A stretch of DNA of 64,000 bases. It comes from Rhodococcus antarcticus. Lineage in GTDB: Bacteria; Actinomycetota; Actinomycetes; Mycobacteriales; Mycobacteriaceae. Positions 44,893-57,084 of this stretch are shown one piece after another. The stretch's first letter is position 1. Every line of letters starts with the position of its first letter. The stretch spans positions 62,001-126,000 of the forward strand of contig NZ_CP110615.1 of the NCBI RefSeq assembly GCF_026153295.1, read 5' to 3'. The position numbers were made by a program, and so were the translations under genes. The notes under the pieces were generated by a model. That model saw only the letters and a list, made by a program, of their open reading frames with translations. It searched no databases and was not told the origin of the DNA.

Positions 44893-45546
44893 GTGAGCAC
44901 GCCCCCCGAGCCCGGACCCACCGAGTGGCAGCAGGCTCCGGTGGGGGTCGGGCCGTGGTCCGGGCCGTGGCCCACCGACGCCCGCTACGACCCGGAGCTG
45001 CTGCGTGACGGCGACCGCCGCAACGTGGTCGACGCCTACCGGTACTGGCGCCTCGACGCCGTGGTCGCCGACCTCGACACCCGGCGGCACCCGCTGCACG
45101 TGGCCATCGAGAACTTCGCCCACGACGCGAACATCGGCACCGTCGTGCGCACCGCCAACGCCTTCGGGGCCGCGGCCGTGCACGTCGTGGGGCGCAGGCG
45201 GTGGAACCGGCGCGGAGCCATGGTCACCGACCGGTACCAGCACGTGCACCACCACCCCGACGTCGCCGCGCTGGTGGCGTGGGCGGCCGTGCAGGGCCTG
45301 CACGTGGTGGCCGTCGACAACACCCCCGGCGCGCAGCGGCTGGAGACCGTCGAGCTCCCGCGGGAGTGCCTGCTGCTGTTCGGCCAGGAGGGCCCCGGGG
45401 TCACCGAGGCCGCCCGCGCGGCCGCCGAGCTGACGGTGTCGGTCGCCCAGTTCGGGTCCACCCGCAGCATCAACGCCGGGGTGGCTGCCGGCATCGCGAT
45501 GCACGCCTGGGTCCGTCAGCACGCGGACCTGGACACCGCCTGGTGA
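44893..45546 (+). CDS. SpoU-family RNA methyltransferase (Rv0380c-like)
   Basis: 217 aa. SPOUT motifs in order: NIGTVVRTANAFGAAAVHVVG (motif 1), LLLFGQEGPGVT (motif 2) and SVAQFGSTRSINAGVAAGIAMH (motif 3, knot). It uses SAM to methylate the 2'-OH of a tRNA or rRNA nucleotide; the target is unknown. The N-terminal 50 residues are a Pro/Trp-rich extension. GTG 44893 lies directly after a large hairpin, so expression may be translationally limited. Confidence 0.92.
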   Translation: MSTPPEPGPTEWQQAPVGVGPWSGPWPTDARYDPELLRDGDRRNVVDAYRYWRLDAVVADLDTRRHPLHVAIENFAHDANIGTVVRTANAFGAAAVHVVGRRRWNRRGAMVTDRYQHVHHHPDVAALVAWAAVQGLHVVAVDNTPGAQRLETVELPRECLLLFGQEGPGVTEAARAAAELTVSVAQFGSTRSINAGVAAGIAMHAWVRQHADLDTAW

Positions 45547-45600
45547 CACGAGCGCGACGCCTGCACGCCCTCGGCCACCCGAACGGGCAAGATCACCGGG

Positions 45601-46671
45601 GTGCGTGAGATCTGGTCGGGGCGTGCCGACGAGGCGGAGCGTGCCGTGCTGGGTCGTCACGTCCGCCGGCTGTGGGCGCTGCCGGGCACTGCGCTCGGCG
45701 TGGTCAGCCACCCCGCCACCCCCTCGAGCCGGCTCTTCGCCCGCTGGGACTACTGGTGGCAGGCGCACCTGCTGGACTGCGCGGTGGACGCGTTCGACCG
45801 CAGCCCGAGCCGCGAGCGTCGTGCCCTGGTCGCGGCCGTGGTCCGCGGCCACCACGTGCGCAACGGCGGACGCTGGGGAAACGACTACTTCGACGACATG
45901 GCCTGGCTGGGTCTCGCCCTGCAGCGGGCCGACGAGGTGGTGGGGGTGCGGCAGCCGGCGGCGGTCGCCGAGCTCACCCGCACGCTGCACGGCGCCTGGT
46001 CCGACGAGGCCGGTGGCGGGGTGCCGTGGCGGCGCGGGGACGACTTCCGCAACGTCCCGGCCAACGGCCCCACCGCGATCCTGCTGGCGCGCACCGGGGA
46101 CGTGGTCCGGGCGGAGGCCACCGCCGGCTGGATCGACGAGCGGCTGCTCGACCCCGCCACCGGGCTCGTGCTCGACGGGCTGCGGCCGGGGGGCGTGCTG
46201 GAGACCACCGTCTACACCTACAACCAGGGCGTCGTGCTCGGCGCGGAGACCGAGCTGGCGGTGCGCACCGACGCCCCCGTGCACGCGGAACGGGTGCACC
46301 GCCTGGTCGCCGCCGTCGCCGAGCGCCTGGCCACCGACGACGTGCTGCACACCCACCGTGGCGGGGACGGCGGTCTGTTCAGCGGCATCCTCGCCCGCTA
46401 CCTCGCGCTGGTGGCCCGTGCGCTGCCGGGTACCGGCGAGGCCGACGAGCAGGCGCGGACCACGGCCACCCGGCTGGTGCTGCGCTCGGCCCGGTCGGTG
46501 TGGGCGCACCGGGCGCAGACCCCGGACGGGGCCGTGTTCGGCCACGACTGGACCGTGCCGGCCCGCGTCCCCCGGCCCGGCGGCGACGAGCCGGAGCGCG
46601 ACCTCTCGGTGCAGCTGGGGGCCTGGATGCTGCTCGAGGCCGCCGCCCGGGTCTGCGACGAGCCGGTCTGA
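45601..46671 (+). CDS. glycoside hydrolase family 76 protein (Rv0365c-like)
   Basis: 356 aa (alpha/alpha)6-barrel protein. The adjacent aspartates of GH76 appear in YFDDMAWLGLAL (around residue 100), with WDYWWQAHLLD near the N-terminus and TVYTYNQGVVLGAETEL around 200. GH76 enzymes are endo-alpha-1,6-mannanases; a role in lipomannan or lipoarabinomannan turnover is plausible but unproven. No signal peptide is visible, so it may be cytoplasmic, as I recall for the mycobacterial relative. GTG 45601. It is followed at 20 bp by a small membrane protein. Confidence 0.88.
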   Translation: MREIWSGRADEAERAVLGRHVRRLWALPGTALGVVSHPATPSSRLFARWDYWWQAHLLDCAVDAFDRSPSRERRALVAAVVRGHHVRNGGRWGNDYFDDMAWLGLALQRADEVVGVRQPAAVAELTRTLHGAWSDEAGGGVPWRRGDDFRNVPANGPTAILLARTGDVVRAEATAGWIDERLLDPATGLVLDGLRPGGVLETTVYTYNQGVVLGAETELAVRTDAPVHAERVHRLVAAVAERLATDDVLHTHRGGDGGLFSGILARYLALVARALPGTGEADEQARTTATRLVLRSARSVWAHRAQTPDGAVFGHDWTVPARVPRPGGDEPERDLSVQLGAWMLLEAAARVCDEPV

Positions 46672-46691
46672 CGGGCGGTAGCGTCGCCGGC

Positions 46692-46955
46692 GTGGACTTC
46701 CAGACGGCGAAGACGATCGGCCTGGTGCTGCTGGGCGTGCTGCTCGTCGGTGGGGTGCTGCTCTCGCTGCTCGTGCGCGCCGTCGTCGGCAAGGTGCTGG
46801 TGCTCGTCGTCGCGGTCGCCGCCGCCGGGTTCGTGTTCTCCCAGCGGGTGGCGCTCTCGGACGCGGTGTGTGCGGCCCAGCCGAGCTTCCTCGGCGTCAG
46901 CGTGGACGTCTCGCCGGACCTGCGCGCCCAGTGCTCGACCCGCCTGACGCGGTGA
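46692..46955 (+). CDS. small membrane protein, unknown
   Basis: 87 aa with a long hydrophobic region (residues 7-50; IGLVLLGVLLVGGVLLSLLV and VLVLVVAVAAAGFVF), probably two helices separated by RAVVGK, and a C-terminal soluble part with two cysteines (VCAAQPS, AQCST) that could form a disulfide outside the membrane. No family recognised. GTG 46692. It ends seven bases before the convergent DedA stop codon. Confidence 0.65.
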   Translation: MDFQTAKTIGLVLLGVLLVGGVLLSLLVRAVVGKVLVLVVAVAAAGFVFSQRVALSDAVCAAQPSFLGVSVDVSPDLRAQCSTRLTR

Positions 46956-46962
46956 GGCGCCG

Positions 46963-47625
46963 CTACAGGTAGTCGTGCCCCGGAAGGGTCGGCACGCCCA
47001 CGGGGTCCTCCTCGACCGGGCGGCGCAGCTCCTGCCGGTACCGCAGCAGGCCCACCACCGTCGCGAGGACCACCACCACGGTGAGCACGGCCACGACCGT
47101 CGGCAGCAACCACGGCACGCGGTCGAGGAACCCGGCGCCGAAGTTGCCGAGCAGCACCAGCGTGGGCACCCAGGCGACGGCCCCGATGGTGCTGGCCAGC
47201 GTGTAGCGGCGGGCGTCCATCTGTGCCGCGCCCGCCAGCATCGGGGCCAGGGTGCGCACCCACGGGATCCAGCGGGCCAGCACCACCGCCCAGAACCCGT
47301 GGCGCTCCATCAGGTCGGTGGCGCGCTGCACGTTCACCGCGGTCAGCACCCGGCCGCCCTTGCGGGTCATCACCCGGCCCCCCGCCCTGCGTCCGATGCG
47401 GTAGCCGACCTGGTTGCCGGCCACGGCGACGACGGTGGCGACGACGGCCAGCGCCCACGCCTGGCCGTGGCCCTCCGACTGGGCCGCGAGCACGATCCCC
47501 GCGGTGACCAGCAGCGAGTCGCCCGGCAGGAACAGCCCCACCAGGAACGCGCACTCGACGAAGACGAACGCCAGGACGATGACCCACACGAGCACCGGGC
47601 CGGCGGTCTCCAGGTGGCGGATCAC
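46963..47625 (-). CDS. DedA family membrane protein
   Basis: 220 aa. DedA/VTT-type motifs are FVECAFLVGLFLPGDSLL (residues 21-38), NQVGYRIGRRAGG (around 71) and VLARWIPWVRTLAPMLAGAA (around 115), containing the conserved Arg. DedA proteins move undecaprenyl phosphate or phospholipids across the membrane and use proton motive force. It lies four bases downstream of a second DedA gene, so both come from one transcript. ATG 47625. Confidence 0.92.
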   Translation of the reverse strand: MIRHLETAGPVLVWVIVLAFVFVECAFLVGLFLPGDSLLVTAGIVLAAQSEGHGQAWALAVVATVVAVAGNQVGYRIGRRAGGRVMTRKGGRVLTAVNVQRATDLMERHGFWAVVLARWIPWVRTLAPMLAGAAQMDARRYTLASTIGAVAWVPTLVLLGNFGAGFLDRVPWLLPTVVAVLTVVVVLATVVGLLRYRQELRRPVEEDPVGVPTLPGHDYL

Positions 47626-47628
47626 CGC

Positions 47629-48324
47629 TCAGGCCGCCGTGGTGCCGCGCCCGCGCCGGGCCTGCTGGCCGGCGCGCCAGGAGCGCAGGACCTGGAGCGC
47701 CACCGGCAGCACGGACAGCGCGACGATGAGGATGAGGATGAGCTCGATGTTCTTGGCCACGGCGTCGATCTGGCCGAGGAAGTAGCCCAGCAGCGTCACC
47801 CCCACGCCCCACAGCAGCCCGCCGAGGACGTTGGAGGTCAGGAACGAGCGGTAGGGCATCCGGGCCACCCCGGCCGTGACGGGGATGAACGTGCGGACGA
47901 CGGGCACGAAGCGCGCCAGCACGACCGCCTTGCCGCCGTGCTTGTCGAAGAACTCGTGCGCCTCGGTGACGTAGCGGCGCTTGAACAGGCGCGAGTCGTC
48001 GCGGTCGAAGATGGACGGACCCGCCTTCCGTCCGATGAGGTAGCCCACCTGGTCACCGGCGATGGCGGCCACGGGGACGGTGACGAGCAGGAGCCACAGC
48101 GGAGCCACCGACGACACCTGGCGGCCGGCGAGCTCCGCGCCACCGGTGGCGAGCAGGCCCGCGGTGAACAGCAGCGAGTCCCCCGGGAGGAAGAAGCCGA
48201 CGAGCAGCGCGCACTCCGCGAACACCACGAGCAGCAGCCCGATCAGCCCGAAGCTGTCGAGCAGGTAGTTCGGCTGGATGAACTCGGGCCCGAGGGCGAG
48301 GGTGGCGGTGCTGGTGGGCGTCAC
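47629..48324 (-). CDS. DedA family membrane protein (Rv0364-like)
   Basis: 231 aa DedA protein: FAECALLVGFFLPGDSLLFTAG, DQVGYLIGRKAGPSIFDR and VVLARFVPVVRTFIPVTAG. It has the same fold as the downstream paralogue but its own N- and C-termini. I prefer GTG 48324 because a TATCGT hexamer (48337-48332 on the minus strand) places the transcription start exactly at this codon, giving a leaderless mRNA. GTG 48396 would add 24 residues. It is divergent from fba, as in mycobacteria. Confidence 0.9.
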   Translation of the reverse strand: MTPTSTATLALGPEFIQPNYLLDSFGLIGLLLVVFAECALLVGFFLPGDSLLFTAGLLATGGAELAGRQVSSVAPLWLLLVTVPVAAIAGDQVGYLIGRKAGPSIFDRDDSRLFKRRYVTEAHEFFDKHGGKAVVLARFVPVVRTFIPVTAGVARMPYRSFLTSNVLGGLLWGVGVTLLGYFLGQIDAVAKNIELILILIVALSVLPVALQVLRSWRAGQQARRGRGTTAA

Positions 48325-48452
48325 TGAAGCCACGATACCGACCACCGGCCCGTCGATCGGCTCCGCGGACGGCGTGGGTGACATGCTCGGTGCCACACGA
48401 TGACCATGCTCGCGGCCGCTCGACCGCCGCGCACCACTGGAGGACCGTCACC

Positions 48453-49490
48453 ATGCCGATCGCGAGCCCCGAGGTCTACGCCGAGATGCTGGACCGCGCC
48501 AAGGCGGGCGGCTTCGCCTACCCGGCCATCAACGTCACGTCGTCGGAGACCCTGAACGCGGCGCTGCGGGGGTTCGCCGACGCCGAGAGCGACGGCATCA
48601 TCCAGTTCTCCACCGGCGGTGCGGAGTTCGCCTCCGGCACCAAGGTCAAGGACATGGTCACCGGGGCGGTGGCGCTGGCGGAGTTCGCCCACGTGGTCGC
48701 GGACCGCTACCCGGTCACGGTGGCGCTGAACACCGACCACTGCCCCAAGGACAAGCTGGACACCTACGTCCGCCCGCTCATCGCGCTCAGCCAGGCCCGG
48801 GTGGACGCGGGCGGGCTGCCGCTGTTCCAGAACCACATGTGGGACGGCTCCGCGGTCGAGCTGCACGAGAACCTGGAGATTGCCAAGGAGCTGCTCGCCG
48901 CGGCGGCCAGGGCGAAGATCATCCTCGAGGTCGAGATCGGCGTGGTCGGGGGCGAGGAGGACGGCGTCGACAACGAGATCAACGACAAGCTGTACACGAC
49001 CGCGGCGGACTTCGAGGCGACCATCGACGCGCTCGGGCAGGGCGACGCCGGGGCCCGCTACATCCTGGCCGCGACCTTCGGCAACGTGCACGGGGTCTAC
49101 AAGCCGGGCAACGTGAAGCTGCGCCCGGAGGTGCTCGCGGAGGGGCAGCGGGTGGCCGCGGCCAAGCTCGGCCTGCCCGAGGGGTCCAAGCCGTTCGACC
49201 TCGTCTTCCACGGCGGCTCCGGGTCGCTGACCAGCGAGATCGAGGAGGCGCTGAGCTACGGCGTGGTGAAGATGAACGTCGACACCGACACCCAGTACGC
49301 CTTCACCCGTCCCATTGCCGGGCACATGTTCACGAACTACGACGGGGTGCTCAAGGTCGACGACGAGGTGGGCAGCAAGAAGGTCTACGACCCCCGCTCG
49401 TACATGAAGGCCGCCGAGGTCTCGATGGCCGCACGGGTGTCCAAGGCGTGCGAGGACCTGCACTCCTCGGGCCGCATGCTCGCGGGCTGA
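48453..49490 (+). CDS. fba: class II fructose-bisphosphate aldolase
   Basis: 345 aa. Zn2+-dependent cleavage of fructose-1,6-bisphosphate to DHAP and glyceraldehyde-3-phosphate. The NTDHCPKDKLD motif (around residue 93) includes the catalytic Asp and a Zn-binding His; EVEIGVVGGEEDGVDN and FGNVHGVYKPG provide further metal and loop residues; FHGGSGS and NVDTDTQYA bind phosphate and substrate. ATG 48453 has GGAGGA upstream. Length matches the mycobacterial essential aldolase. It ends 14 bp before a perfect 28-bp inverted repeat. Confidence 0.97.
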   Translation: MPIASPEVYAEMLDRAKAGGFAYPAINVTSSETLNAALRGFADAESDGIIQFSTGGAEFASGTKVKDMVTGAVALAEFAHVVADRYPVTVALNTDHCPKDKLDTYVRPLIALSQARVDAGGLPLFQNHMWDGSAVELHENLEIAKELLAAAARAKIILEVEIGVVGGEEDGVDNEINDKLYTTAADFEATIDALGQGDAGARYILAATFGNVHGVYKPGNVKLRPEVLAEGQRVAAAKLGLPEGSKPFDLVFHGGSGSLTSEIEEALSYGVVKMNVDTDTQYAFTRPIAGHMFTNYDGVLKVDDEVGSKKVYDPRSYMKAAEVSMAARVSKACEDLHSSGRMLAG

Positions 49491-49504
49491 CCCCAGCTTC
49501 TTTT

Positions 49505-49570
49505 CCGCCAAGTGCGGGCTTCTGGTCGTCATCCCGGGTGGAATGACGACCAGAAGCCCGCACTTGGCGG
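49505..49570. terminator. perfect 28-bp inverted repeat after fba
   Basis: Arms 49505-49532 and 49543-49570 are exact reverse complements (left arm begins CCGCCAAGTGCGGGC) around a 10-base loop CCCGGGTGGA. It starts 14 bases after the fba stop codon with TTTT just before it. It would form a very stable terminator on either strand; the perfect arms also resemble a mobile or REP-type element. Confidence 0.8.
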
Positions 49571-49606
49571 TGGGGCGGCGGGCGCGGGGCCTGCGATGAT
49601 GGGCGC

Positions 49607-50026
49607 ATGAGCCTCCACCACCACGACCTGCTCGGCCCGCAGCCCACCCTGCTGCCCGGCGACCCCGACGCCGAGTCCGACCTGCTGAACGGGGCCGACC
49701 CGACGGCCGTGGCGGCGGCGCACCCCAGCGCCAGCATCGCGTGGGCCACCCTGGCCGAGGCCGCGCTCGACGTGGAGCAGCCGGTGCAGGCCTACGCCTA
49801 CGCCCGCACCGGCTACCACCGCGGCCTCGACCAGCTGCGCCGCAACGGCTGGAAGGGCTTCGGCCCGGTGCCCTACTCCCACGAGCCCAACCGGGGCTTC
49901 CTCCGCGCCGTGGCCGCCCTGAACCGGGCCGCGACGGCCATCGGCGAGGTCGACGAGCAGGCCCGCACGCTCGACCTGCTCGAGGACTGCGACCCCGCCG
50001 CGGCCCCCGCGCTGGGCGTGCGCTGA
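49607..50026 (+). CDS. DUF3151 family protein (Rv0360c-like)
   Basis: 139 aa, all-helical, TPR-like protein with the conserved segments LLNGADPTAVAAAHP, AYAYARTGYHRGLDQLRR and NGWKGFGPVPYSHEPNRGFLRAV. The function is unknown. It is conserved next to fba in Mycobacteriales, and the linkage holds here. The start is ATG 49607; the FUSC gene follows seven bases after its stop codon. Confidence 0.9.
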   Translation: MSLHHHDLLGPQPTLLPGDPDAESDLLNGADPTAVAAAHPSASIAWATLAEAALDVEQPVQAYAYARTGYHRGLDQLRRNGWKGFGPVPYSHEPNRGFLRAVAALNRAATAIGEVDEQARTLDLLEDCDPAAAPALGVR

Positions 50027-50033
50027 CCCTGGC

Positions 50034-51155
50034 GTGAGCGCCGTCCGGGTCCTGCTGGCCCGGCGGGTCGGCCGGCTCCGGACGTCCGCGCTGCCCGTGC
50101 TGCAGTGCGCCCTCGCGGCGGCGCTGGCCTGGTTCGTGGCCACCGAGGTCGTCGGCCACGCCCGGCCGTTCTTCGCCCCCGTCGCAGCCATCGTGTGCCT
50201 GGGGGTGTCGCTGGGCGCGAAGCTGCGCCGGACGGTGGAGCTCGTGGTGGGGGTGAGCGTCGGCATCCTCGTGGCCGACCTGTTCGTCACCCTGATCGGC
50301 ACCGGCTCCTGGCAGATCGGGCTCGTGGTGCTGCTGGCGATGAGCACGGCCGTGCTGCTCGACGGTGGACCGGTCCTCACCCTGCAGGCCGGGTCGTCGG
50401 CCGTGCTGGTGGCGACGCTGCTGCCGCCGGGGCAGTCCGGTGGCCCCGAGCGGGCCCTGGACGCGCTGGTCGGCGGGATCGTCGCCATCGTGGTGGTGGC
50501 CGTGGTGCCGGCCGATCCGCTGCGTGCGGCCCGCCGGGACGGCTCCGCCGTGCTCACCGCGCTGGCCCAGGCGCTGCGCGGGGTGGCCGACGGGCTGGCC
50601 GAGGAGGACCCGGCCCCCGTCGGGGTCGCGCTGACCCGGGCCCGCGGCACGCAGGTCACCCTCGACGCGCTGCGGGCGGACCTCGTCAGCGGCCGGGAGA
50701 TCGCCCGCATCGCCCCGCTGCGGTGGCGGTCGCGGGCCGGGGTGGTGCGCCTGGCCGCCATGGTCGAGCCGATCGACAACGCCGCGCGCAACGTCCGGGT
50801 GCTGGCGCGGCGGGCTCTCGTGGTGGTGGGTGACCAGGAGCCGGTGGACCCACGGATCGTGCTGCGGCTGGTCGAGCTGGCCGCGGCCGTGGAGGTCCTG
50901 CGGGAGGTGGTGGGTTCCGAGCCCGGCTCCGCACCCAGCCGGGCCGATGTCGCGACCGCGCTGCGCGGGGTGGCGCGGGGCCTGACGGCCGACCTCGGGG
51001 CCGACGGCGGTCTCTCGGTGCGCGTGGTGGTGGCGCAGCTGCGGTCCACCGTCGTCGACCTCATGCAGGCCGCCGGAGCCAGCCGCATCTCGGCCCTGGC
51101 CATGCTGCCGCCGACCGTGCGGCACCCCGCGGTGGCGCCCTACCTGGACGACTGA
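50034..51155 (+). CDS. FUSC-family membrane protein
   Basis: 373 aa. Six hydrophobic helices in the N-terminal half (VLQCALAAALAWFVATEVV ... FFAPVAAIVCLGV ... LVVGVSVGILVADLFV) with the FUSC-type motif FAPVAAIVCLGVSLGAKLRRTVE, then a long helical cytoplasmic half. Related proteins are aromatic-acid or fusaric-acid exporters. It starts at GTG 50034, eight bases after DUF3151, so it is probably co-transcribed. Substrate unknown. Confidence 0.85.
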   Translation: MSAVRVLLARRVGRLRTSALPVLQCALAAALAWFVATEVVGHARPFFAPVAAIVCLGVSLGAKLRRTVELVVGVSVGILVADLFVTLIGTGSWQIGLVVLLAMSTAVLLDGGPVLTLQAGSSAVLVATLLPPGQSGGPERALDALVGGIVAIVVVAVVPADPLRAARRDGSAVLTALAQALRGVADGLAEEDPAPVGVALTRARGTQVTLDALRADLVSGREIARIAPLRWRSRAGVVRLAAMVEPIDNAARNVRVLARRALVVVGDQEPVDPRIVLRLVELAAAVEVLREVVGSEPGSAPSRADVATALRGVARGLTADLGADGGLSVRVVVAQLRSTVVDLMQAAGASRISALAMLPPTVRHPAVAPYLDD

Positions 51156-51205
51156 GCTCGACGCCTCGTCCGGTGGTGTCTGCTTGACCCGGTAGTCGTC
51201 GTCAC

Positions 51206-51234
51206 TTTTGCACACATGCGCACCCCGCTATACG
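51206..51234 (+). promoter_or_regulatory. promoter with internal palindrome before the cation efflux gene
   Basis: TTTTGC (51206-51211), a 17-base spacer and TATACG (51229-51234), one of the most AT-rich spots in the window. An imperfect palindrome TGCACACATGCGCA (51209-51222) fills the spacer and could bind a metal-responsive repressor. Confidence 0.45.
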
Positions 51235-51259
51235 TTGACGGTCGACGAGGGGAGCAGCG

Positions 51260-52177
51260 GTGGGCGCAGGACACGGGCACGGGCACGCACAGCTGGCGGA
51301 CGCCCGCACCGGCTCGGGTCGCAGCGGGCGGCTGCTGGTCTCCCTCGGCGTGATGGTCGGCTTCCTCGTGCTCGAGGTGGTCGTCGGCCTCAGCACGTCC
51401 TCGCTGGCCCTGCTGTCGGACGCGGGCCACATGCTGACCGACGTCGTCGGCATGACCATGGCCCTCGTCGCGCTGGAGCTCGTGCGGCGCGGCGGCCAGC
51501 GGGCCGCGCGCACCTACGGCTGGCACCGCGCCGAGGTGCTCACCGCCGTCCTCAACGCCGCGCTGCTCGTCGGGGTGGCGGTGTTCATCCTCGTCAGCGC
51601 CGTCGGCCGGCTGTCAGACCCGCCGGCGGTGCCCGGCCTGCCCCTGGTGGTGGTGGCCCTGGCCGGGCTCGCCGCCAACGTCGGGGTGATGCTGCTGCTG
51701 CGCAGCGACGCCCGGAACAGCCTGGCCGTGCGTGGGGCCTACCTCGAGGTGTTCGCCGACGCCCTCGGCAGCGTCGGGGTGCTCGTGGCCGGGCTGCTGA
51801 CCGCGCTGTTCGGCTGGCGCTACGCCGACCCGGTGGTGGCCGTGCTCCTCGGGCTCATGGTGCTGCCCCGCGCGGTGAACCTGGGCCGCGCGGGGGTGCG
51901 CATCCTGGTCGAGGCCGCGCCGTCCCGGGTCGACGTCCCGGCCGTCCGCGCCGAGCTCGCGGGGGTGGCGGGCGTGACCGACGTGCACGACCTGCACGTG
52001 TGGACGCTGACCGACGGCATGGACGTGGCCACCGTGCACCTGTCCACCACCGACACCGACCGGGACCGCGTGCTGCACGACGCGCGCGAGGTGCTCGCCC
52101 GTCACGACCTCGGCCACGCCACCGTGCAGGTGGAGCACACCAGCCACCGGGCGGGCTGCGGCGAGGACGCCTGCTGA
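51260..52177 (+). CDS. cation efflux protein (CDF/ZitB-like)
   Basis: 305 aa. His-rich N-terminus (MGAGHGHGHAQ), six TM helices, metal-site motif SDAGHMLTDVVG in TM2 (His and Asp) and EVFADALGSVGVLVAG in TM5. The C-terminal domain has the conserved VHDLHVWTLTDG motif, and the protein ends with HRAGCGEDAC, adding metal-binding ligands. Exports Zn2+ or Cd2+ in exchange for protons. GTG 51260 follows GAGGGGAG. A second, different CDF protein is encoded at 12878. Confidence 0.92.
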   Translation: MGAGHGHGHAQLADARTGSGRSGRLLVSLGVMVGFLVLEVVVGLSTSSLALLSDAGHMLTDVVGMTMALVALELVRRGGQRAARTYGWHRAEVLTAVLNAALLVGVAVFILVSAVGRLSDPPAVPGLPLVVVALAGLAANVGVMLLLRSDARNSLAVRGAYLEVFADALGSVGVLVAGLLTALFGWRYADPVVAVLLGLMVLPRAVNLGRAGVRILVEAAPSRVDVPAVRAELAGVAGVTDVHDLHVWTLTDGMDVATVHLSTTDTDRDRVLHDAREVLARHDLGHATVQVEHTSHRAGCGEDAC

Positions 52178-52364
52178 GGGTCAGCGGGCGCTGAGCAGGA
52201 ACAGCAGCGCGCTCGTCCCCGCGGGCCGTCCGACGGGTCCCCGGCGGGCGACGCGTCCACCCACGCCCTGACGCGAGTGCCGGCCACCCTGCTACCGTGC
52301 CGAGCCCGACGACCGGCCGGACGCACACCCGGGAGCCCCCATCAACAGCAGCACACCGGTTCGG

Positions 52365-56156
<3,792 letters not shown>

Positions 56157-56295
56157 AGCGGATGCTCGTGCAGCCCGGTGGTCTACTGAGCCCGTGGGGA
56201 CCCGACACCCTCGTGCCGCGCCGGTTGCGGTGCTGGGGCTCCTCCTGGCGGCCGTTCCTGCGTGCGCGCAGGGTGCCGATCCCCGGGTCGCCAGG

Positions 56296-56997
56296 TCACT
56301 GGTCAGCCCGTCGGGGGTGGCTCGACGATTGTGACGCCCCCCGCCCTCGGCCCCGGGCGCCACGCCACCACGGCAGCTCCCCTGCGGTCGGTGCCGCGCA
56401 GTCGCAGACCCACCGCCTCGGCAGCGTGGAGGTCGCGGGCGGGGGCGGGACCGGCGCCGTCGAGCACCTCTGGGGCGAGATGGCCGGGCGTGCCGGGCAC
56501 TGCTCGACCGCGGTGAGCCGCGCCTGCCGGGGTGCACGGCGAGCACGACGTCGGCCAGCGACAGCTCCGGCCACCCCGCGCCGGTGGGCTCGAGCACCAG
56601 GTGGGCTCGAGCACAGGTTGGGCCACGGTGACGTCGCGGTGCACCCAGCCCGCGGCGTGCACGTGCTCCAGGGCATCGCGGAGCTGCTCGAGCAGATCCG
56701 CGGTGGTGGCCGTGGTGGGTAGGCAGATGCGCGCCCACGGTGTCGCCGGCGACCACGCGTGAGGCGTCGACGACGTGGGCGTCCTCCGCGGCGCGGGACT
56801 GCGGGGTCAGCACATACGGGTGGCCGCGCTGGTCGCTCTGCTCGCGCACGAAGCACACCAGGCCCCCGGAGGCGCGGGTTCGCGGGTCGGGGCCGCGCAG
56901 ACTGATCGAGCCGTAGGTCGTGCGCCCGCCGCACCGCTCCCGAGCCCCCGGTGGCGACGAGGTCGACCAGCGCGAAGCGCCCCGCGATCGACTCCAT
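56296..56997 (-). pseudogene. Ser/Thr protein kinase pseudogene
   Basis: The N-terminus from ATG 56997 reads as a kinase (RFALVDLVATGGSGAVRRAHD, glycine-rich loop). The rest is split over three frames: a middle piece (YGSISLRGPDPRT..., VCFVREQ) is in another frame, HAAGWVHRDVTVAQ (catalytic HRD loop) begins near 56662, and GTPGHLAPEVLDGAG (APE motif) lies further on. At least two frameshifts are therefore needed. One lies at a tandem duplication of GGTGGGCTCGAGCAC (56583 and 56600, 17-base period, not a multiple of three). The kinase is too short and lacks a sensor domain. It sits between copies C and D of the 40-bp repeat. Confidence 0.8.
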
Positions 56998-57013
56998 CGG
57001 GTTGTCCTGCCCT

Positions 57014-57053
57014 GTGCGTGATTTCTGGACCCAGGACGCGAGGTTTCCTTCAC
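57014..57053 (+). repeat. 40-bp dispersed repeat, copy D
   Basis: Identical to copy C over all 40 bases. It is immediately upstream of the kinase pseudogene (start 56997), in the same relation that copy A has to pobA. Confidence 0.92.
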
Positions 57054-57084
57054 GATGAATGGCCTCCCCTCAACCTGGCCGGGC

